Source: SSF14 sp046331245
GTDB taxonomy: Bacteria > Actinomycetota > Acidimicrobiia > Acidimicrobiales > Microtrichaceae
NCBI GenBank assembly: GCA_046331245.1
Contig: JAXLRH010000008.1
Location: 1 to 64,000 of the forward strand
Reading direction: 5' to 3'
DNA length: 64,000 bases
Shown here piece by piece: positions 22,582 through 32,288 of the stretch. The notes beneath the pieces were generated by a model that worked only from the letters and a program-made list of their open reading frames with translations, did not search any database and was not told where the DNA came from. A program made the translations under genes and the position numbers. The stretch's first letter is position 1. Each line of letters starts with the position of its first letter.

Positions 22582-24267
22582 TCAGCGTCCGGCAGGATCG
22601 CGGTGGAGCGGGATCGAGGCGTCGGTCGGCTGGGCCTCGACGAGGTCGATCACGTCGACGTGACCGCGGGCGATCTCGCCGGTCGCCGCGTCGATCAGGC
22701 GGTACTGCTGCGTGGGGCGGTGGAACGGCTGCGACTCCAGGTACACGATGCGCACGTCGCCCGGCTGGAAGTCGCACCGCGCCTGCAACGCGGCGATGAG
22801 CTGTTCGTCGTGGAGGTGGCCGTCGCCGAAGTTCCATCCGAGCGCCGTGCCGGCGACGAGCTCGCCGTCGAGCACCAGGTAGTCCTCGTGGTCGGGCCCG
22901 CAGGCCTCGGGGACGAGGGTCCACAGGGCCCGGCCGTGCGTGTGGAACCCGCGGAACGCGTAGCCCATGAACAGCGGGACCTCGGCCTCCTCGGCGCTGC
23001 CGTAGACCTTCTCCAGCTGCTGGTGGGGGAGCATCGACGCCTTGACCACGTTGCGGTCGAACCGCTCGAGCGCGTCTCCTTTGAAGCACCAGAAGGTGGC
23101 CGCCCAGTTGCCGGCGTAGTACCGCATCGACAGGAGGAACGACACCTTGTCGGGCACGAGGTTGCCGTACACGACCATGGCCACGAGCAGCGCGACGAGC
23201 GCTGCGACGAGCAACGGGTCGGCGAGGGCGCCGAGGTGGAGGCCGGGGTTGCCGAGGAAGAGCGTGACGATGCCCCAGATCATGAACACGTTCCACTCGA
23301 GCGGCACGCCCATCGGGAAGCTCGAGAGGATCGTGAGGTGGAACAGGATCATCACGGCCGCGGCCACCTTGGTGGCGGTGCCGCCGTCGGTGAACAGCAT
23401 GACGGCCGGCGCCCCGAACTCGACGACCGTGCCGCCGTGCGCGGCGATCGACGCGAACCGACTCGGCCGGAGGTCGTCGGGGAAGTCGCGGTGGAGCCGG
23501 TGCTTCAGCTTGCCGAAGCGCAGCATCGGGCTGTTGCTCAGCATCGCCGACACGACGAACGGGAAGTGCCGGTTGATCTTCGAGGCCGCGGCGCCCCACC
23601 AGATGACGACCATCACGAGCTTGGCCGCCGTGATGCGATCCCCGGACGCGAACAGGAACGCGACGGCGAGGCTGCCGTACACCTCGCCGCGCGCTGCGAG
23701 GAAGATCGTCTGGTCGCGCACACCGAGCACGCACAGGAAGCCGAGCACCACGGCGACCTCGGTGCGGGTGAGCGCGCCGACCAGCGCGACGACCAGCGAC
23801 ACCAGCAGGCCCGCGTAGAGCACGACGTCGACCGGCGTCCGCGTGTCGCCGCGGGTGAGCGGGATGCGGCCCGACCCCGCCGGGAGCCGAATCGTGCCGG
23901 GCCGGAGCCAGTAGAGGAACGAGCCCATCGGCGGCAGGAACCGCAGGTTGAGCGGCCCGAAGCCGCACCCGAGGCCGAGCACCTCGAACAGCATCGTCCA
24001 GAGCGCGAACTTGAAGAACGCCTCCGGCATCGCGTACCAGGCGGACGGATGGAACCAGCCGTCGATGCCGGGGGTGGTGAGCACGAACGCCCACCCACCG
24101 GCGACGTAGAGGACGATCTTGAAGAAGTAGAAGGCGATCAGCACGTCGGGCGACCCGAAGCCGTGCTCGGCGAAGTGCCGGGCCATCGGCGCCATCTTCT
24201 CCTGGCGGCTGAGGGGACTCCACGTGGCCCGGTCGACGACGGGCAGGTTCGGCTGCAGGAATCCCAT
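22582..24267 (-). CDS. DUF3556 family membrane protein
   Basis: 561 residues. The start MGFLQPNLPVVDRATW and RHFAEHGFGSPDVL match the DUF3556 family known from mycobacteria and relatives. About eight to ten membrane helices occupy residues 40-390 and a soluble region follows (from FKGDALERFDRNVVKAS to the end). Molecular function is unknown. The ATG follows GAGGGGGACACCG. It is monocistronic and divergent from the small gene at 24407. Confidence 0.8.
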   Translation of the reverse strand: MGFLQPNLPVVDRATWSPLSRQEKMAPMARHFAEHGFGSPDVLIAFYFFKIVLYVAGGWAFVLTTPGIDGWFHPSAWYAMPEAFFKFALWTMLFEVLGLGCGFGPLNLRFLPPMGSFLYWLRPGTIRLPAGSGRIPLTRGDTRTPVDVVLYAGLLVSLVVALVGALTRTEVAVVLGFLCVLGVRDQTIFLAARGEVYGSLAVAFLFASGDRITAAKLVMVVIWWGAAASKINRHFPFVVSAMLSNSPMLRFGKLKHRLHRDFPDDLRPSRFASIAAHGGTVVEFGAPAVMLFTDGGTATKVAAAVMILFHLTILSSFPMGVPLEWNVFMIWGIVTLFLGNPGLHLGALADPLLVAALVALLVAMVVYGNLVPDKVSFLLSMRYYAGNWAATFWCFKGDALERFDRNVVKASMLPHQQLEKVYGSAEEAEVPLFMGYAFRGFHTHGRALWTLVPEACGPDHEDYLVLDGELVAGTALGWNFGDGHLHDEQLIAALQARCDFQPGDVRIVYLESQPFHRPTQQYRLIDAATGEIARGHVDVIDLVEAQPTDASIPLHRDPAGR

Positions 24268-24406
24268 CGGTGTCCCCCTCGACGAGCGTCGTGCCCGGGA
24301 CGGCTCACGACGCGAGGCAGAGTACACAGCCCGCACCGGCGGCGAGACCGAACAGTGTGACCTTCGGCCCTGGTGAGGGGACGGGCAGGACCGTCACGAT
24401 CGCCCG

Positions 24407-24814
24407 ATGCAGCTCGCCGACTCGGATGACATCCCCGAAGCGCAGTGCTGGGATCTCCTCCGCAGCGTGTCGATCGGCCGGCTCGCGCTGTCGATCGCCG
24501 CACTGCCGACCATCCTTCCGGTGCAGTACTTCGTGGAGGGCGACGAGCTGGCGATCTGCCTGGGGCACCACACCATCTCGGAGCGGGCGGTGAACGACGC
24601 GATCGTCGCGTTCTCCGCCGACTCGATCCTGGCGAACACGACCGGCTGGTCGGTGCAGGCCATGGGCACGTCCCGCATGGCGGGGAGTCGGCACGAGCGC
24701 AGTGACTGCGGTCAGCCGTCGGGCGGCCAGATCGTCCGGCTCCAGCCGGCGGTCGTGTCGGGCCAGCGGGTGCGGCTGTGTCCGCTCGCCGCGTCGGCGC
24801 TGCCGCCGATCTGA
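24407..24814 (+). CDS. Pyridoxamine 5'-phosphate oxidase-like protein
   Basis: 135 residues. ECWDLL-type N-terminus here reading AQCWDLLRSVSIGRLALS, then LPTILPVQYFVEGDELAICL, the split-barrel pattern of PNPOx-like flavin or F420-binding proteins. The second half (from GTSRMAGSRH) is less typical. Probably a small cofactor-binding redox or stress protein. A CACGAT box 7-8 bases before the ATG fits a leaderless start. Confidence 0.65.
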   Translation: MQLADSDDIPEAQCWDLLRSVSIGRLALSIAALPTILPVQYFVEGDELAICLGHHTISERAVNDAIVAFSADSILANTTGWSVQAMGTSRMAGSRHERSDCGQPSGGQIVRLQPAVVSGQRVRLCPLAASALPPI

Positions 24815-24855
24815 CGTCGTTGCCTTGGACGGTGTTCCGTAGTTGACTGCCCGTC

Positions 24856-27561
24856 ATGGGGGCCGACGCATCCGGTGCGGCCGCAGCTCCGCAGCTTCTC
24901 CGGACCAAGCTGCACGCACCGCGCCGGCGCAGCGGGACGATCGATCGGCCGCGGCTGTCGGCCGGTGCCACGGACCGTGAGCGCCCGCGCCTGACGCTGG
25001 TGTCGGCGCCCGCCGGCTTCGGCAAGTCGACGCTCCTCGCCGAGTGGTTCGGCGGCGCCGGCGACGGGCCCTGCGCCGCGTGGTTGTCGCTGGACGCCCG
25101 CGACGACGAGCCGACGACGTTCTGGACCTACGTGATCGCGGCCGTGCAGTCGGTCGCACCCGAGGCTGCGACGGCGGCCGCAGAGGTGCTCGCGTCGACC
25201 GGCTCCGTGGACGCCGCGCTCGCCGCGCTCGTCGGCGACCTCGAGACGTTGGACGATCCGATCTCGATCGTCCTCGACGACTACCACGTGATCGGGTCGC
25301 CCGAGATCCACGAGGGCGTCGCCTTCCTGCTCGATCACCTGCCGGCCGGTGTCGGCCTGGTGCTGGCGACGCGGGTCGATCCGCCCCTGCCCCTCGCACG
25401 GCTGCGGGCGAGCGGCGACCTCGTGGAACGTCGTGCCGCGGACCTGCGCTTCACGGGCGACGAGGCGGCCCGGTACTTCGACGAGACGATGGGCCTGGCG
25501 CTGGCGACCGAGGACGTCGACGCGCTCGAGACGAGGACCGAGGGCTGGATCGCAGCGCTCCAGCTCGCGGCGCTGTCGATGCAGGGCCGCGAGGACGTCG
25601 CCGGGTTCATCGAGAGCTTCACCGGTGACGACCGCTTCGTCGTCGACTACCTCGTCGAGGAGGTGCTCGACCGCCAGCCGCCCGAGGTGCGCCGGTTCCT
25701 GCTCGAGACCTCGGTGCTCACGCGCCTCACCGGTCCGCTCTGCGACGCCGTCACCGGTGGCGCTGCGGGGCGGGCGACGCTCGACCGGCTGGATCGGTCG
25801 AACCTGTTCCTCGTCCCGCTCGACGACCGGCGGCAGTGGTACCGCTATCACCACCTGTTCGCCGACGTGCTCCGGGCCCGCCTGCTCGACGAGGCCCCCG
25901 AGACGGTGCCGGAGCTGCACCGACGCGCCGCAGCCTGGTGGGCCGGCGACGGCGACGTGGCCGAAGCCGTCACCCACGCGCTCGCCGGCGGCGACCTGGG
26001 CCTGGCCGCGGAGCTCGTCGAGCGCGCGGCCCCGGACCTCCAACGCACGCGCCAGGAGCGGCTGCTCCGCAGCTGGCTGGAGGCGCTCCCCGAGGACATG
26101 TTCGCCGACCGACCGGTGCTCGCCATCGTGCTGGTGGGCGCCCGGATGGCCACCGGCGACATCGCCGGCGTCGAACCGCTCCTCGCCGGCGTCGAGCAGT
26201 GGCTCGACGCGGAGACGGCGCCTCCCGGCGACGGACCGATCGTCGCCGACCACGAGCAGTTCGCGCGACTCCCCAGTCAGGTCGCCGTGCAGCGCGCCGG
26301 GCTGGCGTTGATGTCGGGCGACCTGGAGCGCGTCACCTTCCACGCCGAGCAGGTGCTGGCGAGCGCCGCTCCCGACGACGACGTCCGCCGGGGCGCGGCG
26401 ACGGCCCTGCTGGGGCTCGCCGCGTGGGCCCGTGGCGATCTCGACAACGCCCGCGCCCGCTACTCGACGGCGATCGACCATTTCGTCCGCGGCACCTTCT
26501 ATGCCGACGCGCTCGGCTGCTCGCAGGGTCTCGCCGACATGTGCCTCGCACAGGGCCGGTTCGCCGATGCCGAGCGGGCGTTCACCTTCGGCCTCGACCT
26601 GGTGAGCGCGCACCCCGGCCTCCGCGGCGCCGCCGACATGCACCGGGGACTGGGAGAGGTGCTGCTCGAACGCCACGAGCTCGCAGCGGCCCGCGCCCAG
26701 TTGGAGGCGAGCGAGGCGTTGGGGGAGCGCGCCGGCCTGCCGCAGCATCCGTACCGGTGGCGCGTCGCACGGGCGCGGCTGCTCCAGGCCGAGGGCGACC
26801 TCGACGGCGCCGTGCGGCTGCTCGCCGAGGCGGAGCGCCTCTACGACACCGACTACTCGCCGTCGGTGCGGCCCGTGGCGGCGATCGTGGCCCGCGTGAA
26901 GCTCGCACAGGGCGATGTCGACGCCGCGATGCGGTGGGCCGAGGCCCGGGGACTCACCGCCCACGACGAGCTCGACTACGTCCGCGAGTACGAGCACCTC
27001 ACGCTCGCGAGGACGCTCGTCGCACAGCAGACGCTCGACCGCGTCGACCGGGGAGCGATGGGCCTGCTCGATCGGTTGGCGGCTGCGGCCGAGGCGGGCG
27101 GTCGCCGGGGCGTGGTGGCGGAGTGCCTGGTGTACACGTCGCTCGCGCACGTGTCGGCCGGAGCCCGGCCCGCCGCACTCGACGCGCTCGCTCGCGCGCT
27201 GACGCTCGCCGCCGAGGACGATGCGGTGCGGATCTTCCTCGACGGCGGGCCGGCGATCGCGGCCCTGCTCCGATCGGGATCGTTCGACGGGCCGGCGGCG
27301 CGTCACGCTCGGCGCGTGCTCGACGCGACCGCAGGGGTCGAGCCCGCACCGGCGTTGCGTTCCGGCCTGGTCGACGAGCTGAGCGCCCGCGAGCTCGACG
27401 TGCTGCGACTGCTCCGCTCCGATCTGAGCGGGCCGGAGATCGCGCGTGAGCTGATCGTGTCGTTGAACACGATGCGCACGCACACGAAGAGCATCTACGC
27501 CAAGCTCGGGGTGGGCACCCGGCGCGAGGCCGTGCGCCGCGCCGCCGAGCTCGGCCTGTAG
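24856..27561 (+). CDS. LAL/MalT-type LuxR family regulator
   Basis: 901 residues, the usual size of large ATP-binding LuxR regulators. N-terminal NTPase with Walker A SAPAGFGKSTLL (residues 50-61) and a Walker B-like region ISIVLDDYHVIG; winged helix and MalT-type arm follow (YRYHHLFADVLRARL is diagnostic). A long TPR-like helical region spans about 400-820, and the C-terminus is the LuxR HTH (LSARELDVLRLLRSDLSG to VGTRREAVRRA). It senses a ligand and activates transcription. The palindrome-rich region and ABC operon just downstream are candidate targets. Confidence 0.9.
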   Translation: MGADASGAAAAPQLLRTKLHAPRRRSGTIDRPRLSAGATDRERPRLTLVSAPAGFGKSTLLAEWFGGAGDGPCAAWLSLDARDDEPTTFWTYVIAAVQSVAPEAATAAAEVLASTGSVDAALAALVGDLETLDDPISIVLDDYHVIGSPEIHEGVAFLLDHLPAGVGLVLATRVDPPLPLARLRASGDLVERRAADLRFTGDEAARYFDETMGLALATEDVDALETRTEGWIAALQLAALSMQGREDVAGFIESFTGDDRFVVDYLVEEVLDRQPPEVRRFLLETSVLTRLTGPLCDAVTGGAAGRATLDRLDRSNLFLVPLDDRRQWYRYHHLFADVLRARLLDEAPETVPELHRRAAAWWAGDGDVAEAVTHALAGGDLGLAAELVERAAPDLQRTRQERLLRSWLEALPEDMFADRPVLAIVLVGARMATGDIAGVEPLLAGVEQWLDAETAPPGDGPIVADHEQFARLPSQVAVQRAGLALMSGDLERVTFHAEQVLASAAPDDDVRRGAATALLGLAAWARGDLDNARARYSTAIDHFVRGTFYADALGCSQGLADMCLAQGRFADAERAFTFGLDLVSAHPGLRGAADMHRGLGEVLLERHELAAARAQLEASEALGERAGLPQHPYRWRVARARLLQAEGDLDGAVRLLAEAERLYDTDYSPSVRPVAAIVARVKLAQGDVDAAMRWAEARGLTAHDELDYVREYEHLTLARTLVAQQTLDRVDRGAMGLLDRLAAAAEAGGRRGVVAECLVYTSLAHVSAGARPAALDALARALTLAAEDDAVRIFLDGGPAIAALLRSGSFDGPAARHARRVLDATAGVEPAPALRSGLVDELSARELDVLRLLRSDLSGPEIARELIVSLNTMRTHTKSIYAKLGVGTRREAVRRAAELGL

Positions 27562-27593
27562 CTCCCGCTGCCGCCGGATTCCCGCCGGCGCAG

Positions 27594-27639
27594 ATCACCA
27601 GCGCAGATCACCACATGTGGTGATCACGGGTCACCACAT
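27594..27639. promoter_or_regulatory. Operator array before the ABC transporter operon
   Basis: A 20-bp perfect palindrome GATCACCACA/TGTGGTGATC (27606-27625) is flanked by two extra half sites: ATCACCA at 27594-27600 and TCACCACAT at 27631-27639. A TACGGT box (27647-27652) follows, 6 bases before the ATG at 27659, so the array covers the -35 region. The binding protein is not known. Confidence 0.65.
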
Positions 27640-27658
27640 CCGTTCGTACGGTCGATCC

Positions 27659-27934
27659 ATGACCTCCGAGGACGTACCGCACTACGAGATCCGGGTCCGG
27701 GGCCGCCTCGGCTCCGGATGGGCCGCCTGGTTCGACGGGCTCGACATCGAGAGCGGCACGGACGGAACGACGGTCATCCGTGGACCGGTGGTCGACCAGG
27801 CCGCCCTCCACGGCGTGCTGCAGCGCCTGCGCGACGTCGGGCTCGTGCTCGAGTCGCTCGCCCAGGTCGAGGCCCCCCGCCCCGTTCCCACCACCAATCC
27901 AGTCCCCACCAACCCAGCAGGAGCAACGTCATGA
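27659..27934 (+). CDS. Small protein preceding an ABC transporter
   Basis: 91 residues. The pattern HYEIRVRGRLGSGWAAWFDGL, a central TVIRGPVVDQAALHGVLQRL and LESLAQVE is seen in a family of short actinobacterial proteins often encoded before ABC exporters; function is unknown. The tail is Pro-rich. Its stop overlaps the ATG of the ATPase gene (ATGA), so the two are coupled. Confidence 0.7.
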   Translation: MTSEDVPHYEIRVRGRLGSGWAAWFDGLDIESGTDGTTVIRGPVVDQAALHGVLQRLRDVGLVLESLAQVEAPRPVPTTNPVPTNPAGATS

Positions 27935-28827
27935 TCAACGTCTCAGGACTCACCAAGCGCTACGGCGACCACGTCGCCGTCGACGACCTCACCTTCAGCG
28001 CCGCCGCCGGCCGCGTCACCGGTTTCGTCGGTCCGAACGGCGCCGGGAAGTCGACCACCATGCGCATGATGGTCGGGCTCACCCGGCCCGACGGCGGCGA
28101 GGTCCGCTTCGGCGGGGTCCGCTACACCGACCTCGAGCACCCGGCCACCATGGTCGGCGCCGTGCTCGACCCGCGATGCATGCACCCGAACCGGACGGCT
28201 CGCAACCACCTGCGGGCCATGGCGGCCGTGAGCGGCATCCCGGCCAGCCGTGTCGAGGAGGTCCTCACCGACGTCGGTCTCGAGTCGGTCATGGATCAGC
28301 GCGCCGGCCAGTTCTCGCTCGGCATGCGCCAGCGGCTGGCGCTGGCCGGGGCCCTCCTCGGCGATCCGCCCGTGCTGCTGCTCGACGAGCCCTCGAACGG
28401 GCTCGACCCCGACGGCATCCGCTGGCTGCGGAACCACCTGTCCGCCTACGCACGACGCGGCGGCACGGTGTTCGTGTCGAGCCACCTCATCAGCGAGCTC
28501 AGCATGTTCGCCGACGATCTCGTCGTGGTCGGCGCCGGCAAGCTCCTCGCCGCCGAGACGGTCGAGGCCATCACGGCTCGCTCGGCCACCAGCGTCGTCG
28601 TCGAGACGCCTCAGCCCGACGAGCTGCTCCGGCTGCTCCTCGCCAACGGGTTCGCCGCCGACACCCACGCCGACCGCCTCACGGTGCGCGACGCCACGAA
28701 GGCGGCCGTGTCCCAGCTCGCCTTCGAGCACGGCATCCGGCTCCTGGAGCTGACCGAGACGACGCAGTCGCTCGAGGACAGCCTGCTCGCCATGACCAAC
28801 TCCTCGGCCGAGTTCACGGCCGTCTGA
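27931..28827 (+). CDS. ABC transporter ATP-binding protein
   Basis: 298 residues. Walker A GPNGAGKST at residues 34-42, signature FSLGMRQRLALA in place of LSGGQ, Walker B VLLLDEPSNGLD and the switch His in SSHLISEL. The C-terminal 80 residues are the extra domain of DrrA/bacitracin-type exporters. It pairs with the permease at 28894. ATG after CAGGAGCAACGTC. Confidence 0.9.
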   Translation: MINVSGLTKRYGDHVAVDDLTFSAAAGRVTGFVGPNGAGKSTTMRMMVGLTRPDGGEVRFGGVRYTDLEHPATMVGAVLDPRCMHPNRTARNHLRAMAAVSGIPASRVEEVLTDVGLESVMDQRAGQFSLGMRQRLALAGALLGDPPVLLLDEPSNGLDPDGIRWLRNHLSAYARRGGTVFVSSHLISELSMFADDLVVVGAGKLLAAETVEAITARSATSVVVETPQPDELLRLLLANGFAADTHADRLTVRDATKAAVSQLAFEHGIRLLELTETTQSLEDSLLAMTNSSAEFTAV

Positions 28828-28893
28828 GTCGCCCATCCGACCCACCCCATCCGACCGATCCCGAACCCACACACCAACTCGAAGGACAGCATC

Positions 28894-29715
28894 ATGACCA
28901 CCATCACTCCCACCCTCGTTCACCCCGCCCCCCGGCCCGAGGTGGCCGTCCGGACCAACAGGAAGGACCTCCGAGCCGTCTCGGCGGCACTGCGCAGCGA
29001 GTGGATCAAGGTGTCCACGCTCCGCACCAACAAGGTGATCCTCGCCCTCACCGCCGGCGTCGGCGCTGCGATCTCCGGGGCGCTGGCCGCAACGGCGACG
29101 ACGCAGACCGTCACCGCCTCCGAGCTGTTCATCTACCCGCTTCCGCTCGTCGCCACCCTGGCGATCGTGACCGGCATCCTCATGTTCACCGCCGAGTCGC
29201 AGCACGGGACGCTCGCCGTCACGTTGGCCGCCCGCCCGGCCCGGTGGGTGACGGTGGTGGCCAAGACGGTGATGGCGATCGCGGTCGGCGTGACCTACGG
29301 GGCGCTGTCGATGGCGGCCGGCTTCGGCGGCGCTCTCGCCGGTGGTGCCCGCCTCGGTGACGGCTCGGCGATGACCTCACGGGGCCTCTGGGCGCTGGCG
29401 TACATCGCGCTGGCGGCGGTGATCGGCCTGGGCGTCGGCATGATCGTCCGGCACAGCGCCGGCGCCATCTCGGGGCTGCTCATGTGGTCGTTCGTGATCG
29501 AGACGCTCTTCGCTCCGGCGCTTCCCGAGGGTGTCCGCCACTTCCTCCCGTTCAGCGCCGGCTACCGCCTGCTCGACGCCGGCGCCGGCTTCAAGGATCC
29601 GATCGTCATCGCCCACGAGCTGAGCCGCCCGATGTACGCCCTGATCTTCGGCGGCTACGCCCTGGTCAGCCTCACCATCGGCACGGTGCTGCTGTACCGG
29701 CGGGACACGAACTGA
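28894..29715 (+). CDS. ABC-2 type transporter permease
   Basis: 273 residues with about six membrane helices (for example VILALTAGVGAAISGALAA, LVATLAIVTGILMF and LIFGGYALVSLTIGTVLL). EWIKVSTLRTNK before the first helix is the typical ABC-2 permease start. It belongs to the ATPase at 27931 and is the last gene before a hairpin at 29737. The exported molecule is unknown. Confidence 0.85.
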   Translation: MTTITPTLVHPAPRPEVAVRTNRKDLRAVSAALRSEWIKVSTLRTNKVILALTAGVGAAISGALAATATTQTVTASELFIYPLPLVATLAIVTGILMFTAESQHGTLAVTLAARPARWVTVVAKTVMAIAVGVTYGALSMAAGFGGALAGGARLGDGSAMTSRGLWALAYIALAAVIGLGVGMIVRHSAGAISGLLMWSFVIETLFAPALPEGVRHFLPFSAGYRLLDAGAGFKDPIVIAHELSRPMYALIFGGYALVSLTIGTVLLYRRDTN

Positions 29716-29736
29716 CCCGCCCGATCCCACCGTCCA

Positions 29737-29776
29737 GCGACGAGCCCGGCCCCGTCATGGGTCCGGGCTCCGTCGC
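29737..29776 (+). terminator. Terminator-like hairpin after the ABC operon
   Basis: GCGAC-GAGCCCGG (29737-29749) pairs with CCGGGCTC-C-GTCGC (29763-29776) with a single bulged base, forming a 13-bp stem 21 bases after the permease stop. There is no T tract, as is usual in this kind of genome. Confidence 0.55.
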
Positions 29777-29816
29777 GTGCGGGCCCGTCCGGCGACATCG
29801 ACAAGACTGCCGGGCC

Positions 29817-30836
29817 ATGGTCAGTCGACTCCGCCGCACCTCCGACAACGCCATCAGGTCGGCGATCGCGTTCGGGGCGAACCGGTTGGCGTCGAGCGAG
29901 CGGCTCATGGGCCTCGTGTACGACAACATGAACGAGACCAACTTCGCCGGGCTCTCCCACCACGAGGAGATGCTGAGCGACGGGGTGCGGGTGGGCGCCT
30001 ACCACCGAGGCATCCACCGGGCCGTGGCGCCGGGCGACGTGGTGCTCGACGTCGGCACCGGCACCGGTCTGCTGGCGTTCATGGCGAGCCGGGCGGGCGC
30101 CCGCAAGGTGTACGCCGTCGAGCACTCCGACTTCATCGAGGTGGCGCGCGACATCGGCCGCCGGAACGGGTTCACGAACGTCGAGTTCGTGCAGGCGAAC
30201 AGCCGCGACTTCACCCCGCCCGAGCCGGTCGACGTGGTGCTCCACGAGCAGATGGGCGACGAGCTGTTCAACGAGAACATGCTCGAGAACCTGCTCGACC
30301 TCCGCGATCGGGTGCTCGCGCCGGGCGGGCGCATCCTGCCGGCGAGGTTCCGGCTGTTCGCCGAGCCCGTCACGTTCCGGCCCGACATGCGCGTGCGACG
30401 GTTCCACAACATCGAGCTGCCCGACGGGATCGACCTCAGCGGGATGGAGTCGTCGCCGGCGATCGCGCCCTACGACACCGACCGGTTCGGCCAGTTCTGG
30501 GCACGGCCCGGCGCCGTCGCCGCGACGATCGGCGAGCCGGTCCCGATCCTCGAGTTCGACCTCGCCACGTTGACGCATCCGGGCGCCCTGCCGCTGCGCC
30601 ACGAGATCGTGCGGGTGGCCGAGGCGGACGCGATCGTCGACGGCGTCTGCGTCTGGTTCGAGGCGTCGTTCGACGACGAGGTCTCGCTCACCACGTCGCC
30701 GCTCGCCACGAACACCAGCTGGGGGAACCGCGTGTTCCGGCTCGATCGCGACATCGGTCGCGGCGAGACCATCGCGCTGCGCCTCGACATGGAACGCCTC
30801 GTGGACGCCTCGACCTGGGTGCTCCGCGAGGTGTGA
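29817..30836 (+). CDS. PRMT-like class I SAM-dependent methyltransferase
   Basis: 339 residues. SAM motif VLDVGTGTGLLAFMAS (about residues 76-91), acidic loop VYAVEHSDF, and HEQMGDELFNENMLENLLD, which resembles the double-E loop of protein arginine methyltransferases. The C-terminal beta-barrel-like half (ALPLRHEIVRV to LVDASTWVLREV) also fits the PRMT layout. The THW loop of true PRMTs is not obvious, so the substrate may be another amine or protein. Start ATG 29817 is supported by the onset of similarity rather than by a ribosome binding site. Confidence 0.75.
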   Translation: MVSRLRRTSDNAIRSAIAFGANRLASSERLMGLVYDNMNETNFAGLSHHEEMLSDGVRVGAYHRGIHRAVAPGDVVLDVGTGTGLLAFMASRAGARKVYAVEHSDFIEVARDIGRRNGFTNVEFVQANSRDFTPPEPVDVVLHEQMGDELFNENMLENLLDLRDRVLAPGGRILPARFRLFAEPVTFRPDMRVRRFHNIELPDGIDLSGMESSPAIAPYDTDRFGQFWARPGAVAATIGEPVPILEFDLATLTHPGALPLRHEIVRVAEADAIVDGVCVWFEASFDDEVSLTTSPLATNTSWGNRVFRLDRDIGRGETIALRLDMERLVDASTWVLREV

Positions 30837-30915
30837 CCGCAGCCCGACAGCGCTCTGGTGAAGTTCGGACGCCGTTCCCACGAGATTCTGAGGTTCCGTC
30901 CCTACGATCGCCGAG

Positions 30916-31656
30916 ATGACCGAGAACCCGCTTCCCCGATTCGAGGCGGTCCAGCGTCGAGCGTTCCTCAAGCGGGCCACGATGCTGGGCGCCGTGGGCC
31001 TCGTTCCCGGGCTCGCGTGCGGCACCGACGACGCCGACACGTTCACGAAGTCGGCCGTGGTCAGCACCACTGCGGCTGCCGCGGCGAGCACGACGACGGC
31101 GCCCGGAGCGACCACGACGCCCGGCAGCACCGCCGCGCCGAGCACTGCCGCGCCGAGCACCAGCGCGTCGGCCGGCGGCACGGCCCTCCCGTCGAAGGCC
31201 GAGCTCACGGTGGAGTTCACCTACGCCGTGGCCGATTCCGGGTTCGGGCCCGCCCGGAACCCCTACATCGCGGTGTGGATCGAGTCGGCGGCGGGGGAGC
31301 TCGTGCGCAACATCAGCGTCTGGTACGAGGCCGGGCGCGGCGAGCGCTGGCTGAACGAGCTGCCGAGCTGGTACTCGGCGGACCAGGCGTACTACGACGC
31401 CCACCAGAGCCTGGACTTCCAGTCGGTGTCGGGCGCGACCCGTCCGGCCGGCACCTATCAGGTGGTGTGGAACGGCAAGGACGAGTCCGGCGGTCGCGCC
31501 ACGGCCGGCGACTACGTCGTGTTCGTGGAGTCGAACCGGGAGCACGGCACCCACAGCCTCACGAGCACGCCCATCACGCTCGGATCGAAGGCCGTGACGG
31601 CGAAGATGGCCGACCAGGGCGACCTCTCCGCCGCGTCCGTCGCGTACGCGGTCTGA
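30916..31656 (+). CDS. DUF2271 Tat-lipoprotein with likely flavinylation site
   Basis: 246 residues. Twin-arginine signal QRRAFLKRATMLGAVG and lipobox GLAC with Cys35, then a Thr/Ala/Ser-rich linker to about residue 92. The rest is DUF2271 (FTYAVADSGFGPARNPYIAV, VWNGKDESGGRATAGDYVV). The motif SVSGATRPAG at 170-179 contains SGAT, the pattern modified by ApbE (FMN on Thr175). It is followed by a PepSY gene and a convergent apbE gene, the known context for extracytoplasmic flavin electron carriers. A TACGAT box 7 bases before the ATG suggests a leaderless start. Confidence 0.8.
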   Translation: MTENPLPRFEAVQRRAFLKRATMLGAVGLVPGLACGTDDADTFTKSAVVSTTAAAAASTTTAPGATTTPGSTAAPSTAAPSTSASAGGTALPSKAELTVEFTYAVADSGFGPARNPYIAVWIESAAGELVRNISVWYEAGRGERWLNELPSWYSADQAYYDAHQSLDFQSVSGATRPAGTYQVVWNGKDESGGRATAGDYVVFVESNREHGTHSLTSTPITLGSKAVTAKMADQGDLSAASVAYAV

Positions 31657-31658
31657 CG

Positions 31659-32270
31659 ATGAGCGACGTCGCGCAGGAGCGCTCGTCCGGTCGGCGCGGA
31701 ACCGGGCAGAAGTGGTTCCGTTGGGTGCACGTCTACACCAGCATGATCAGCCTCGTGCTGGTGTTGTTCTTCGGGCTCACCGGACTCACGCTGAACCACC
31801 CCGACTGGACCTTCGGCGATGCGGCGACCACCACCACGAAGTCCGGCAACATGAGCTTCGACGTCGCGCGGAACTCGACGGTCGACTACCTGCGCGTCTC
31901 GGAGTTCCTCCGCAACAAGTACGGCATCTCCGCCGACGTGAGCGACTACAGCACCACCGGCGACCAGGGGTCGATCAGCTATCGGGCGCCCGGCTACTCC
32001 GCCGACGCGACGTTCTCGGTGAGCACGGGCGCGTACCGGCTCACCGTCGAGCAGCAGGGGTTCGTCGCCGTGATGAACGACCTGCACAAGGGACGTGACG
32101 CCGACGGATCGTGGAAGTGGGTGATCGACGTCGTCGCCGGGTTCCTGGTGCTGATCTCGCTCACCGGCCTCGGCCTGCAGCTCTTCCTCCGGCGTCGCCG
32201 TCGCAGCGCGGTGCTGGTGGCGCTCGGCGGCGCGGTGATCGCCGTGGTGTTCGCCCTGCTCACGCTCTGA
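31659..32270 (+). CDS. PepSY-type membrane protein
   Basis: 203 residues. Helix 1 follows KWFRWVHVYTSMISLVLVLF and ends near NHPDW; a periplasmic domain of about 100 residues comes next, and helix 2 is IDVVAGFLVLISLTGLGLQL followed by RRRRR and a last hydrophobic helix. The His in WVHVYTS and in DLHKG are candidates for haem ligands, as in PepSY-associated membrane proteins. It probably passes electrons between the membrane and the flavinylated DUF2271 protein, two bases upstream. Confidence 0.78.
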   Translation: MSDVAQERSSGRRGTGQKWFRWVHVYTSMISLVLVLFFGLTGLTLNHPDWTFGDAATTTTKSGNMSFDVARNSTVDYLRVSEFLRNKYGISADVSDYSTTGDQGSISYRAPGYSADATFSVSTGAYRLTVEQQGFVAVMNDLHKGRDADGSWKWVIDVVAGFLVLISLTGLGLQLFLRRRRRSAVLVALGGAVIAVVFALLTL

Positions 32271-32288
32271 GCCGAGCGGTCGTCGGTC

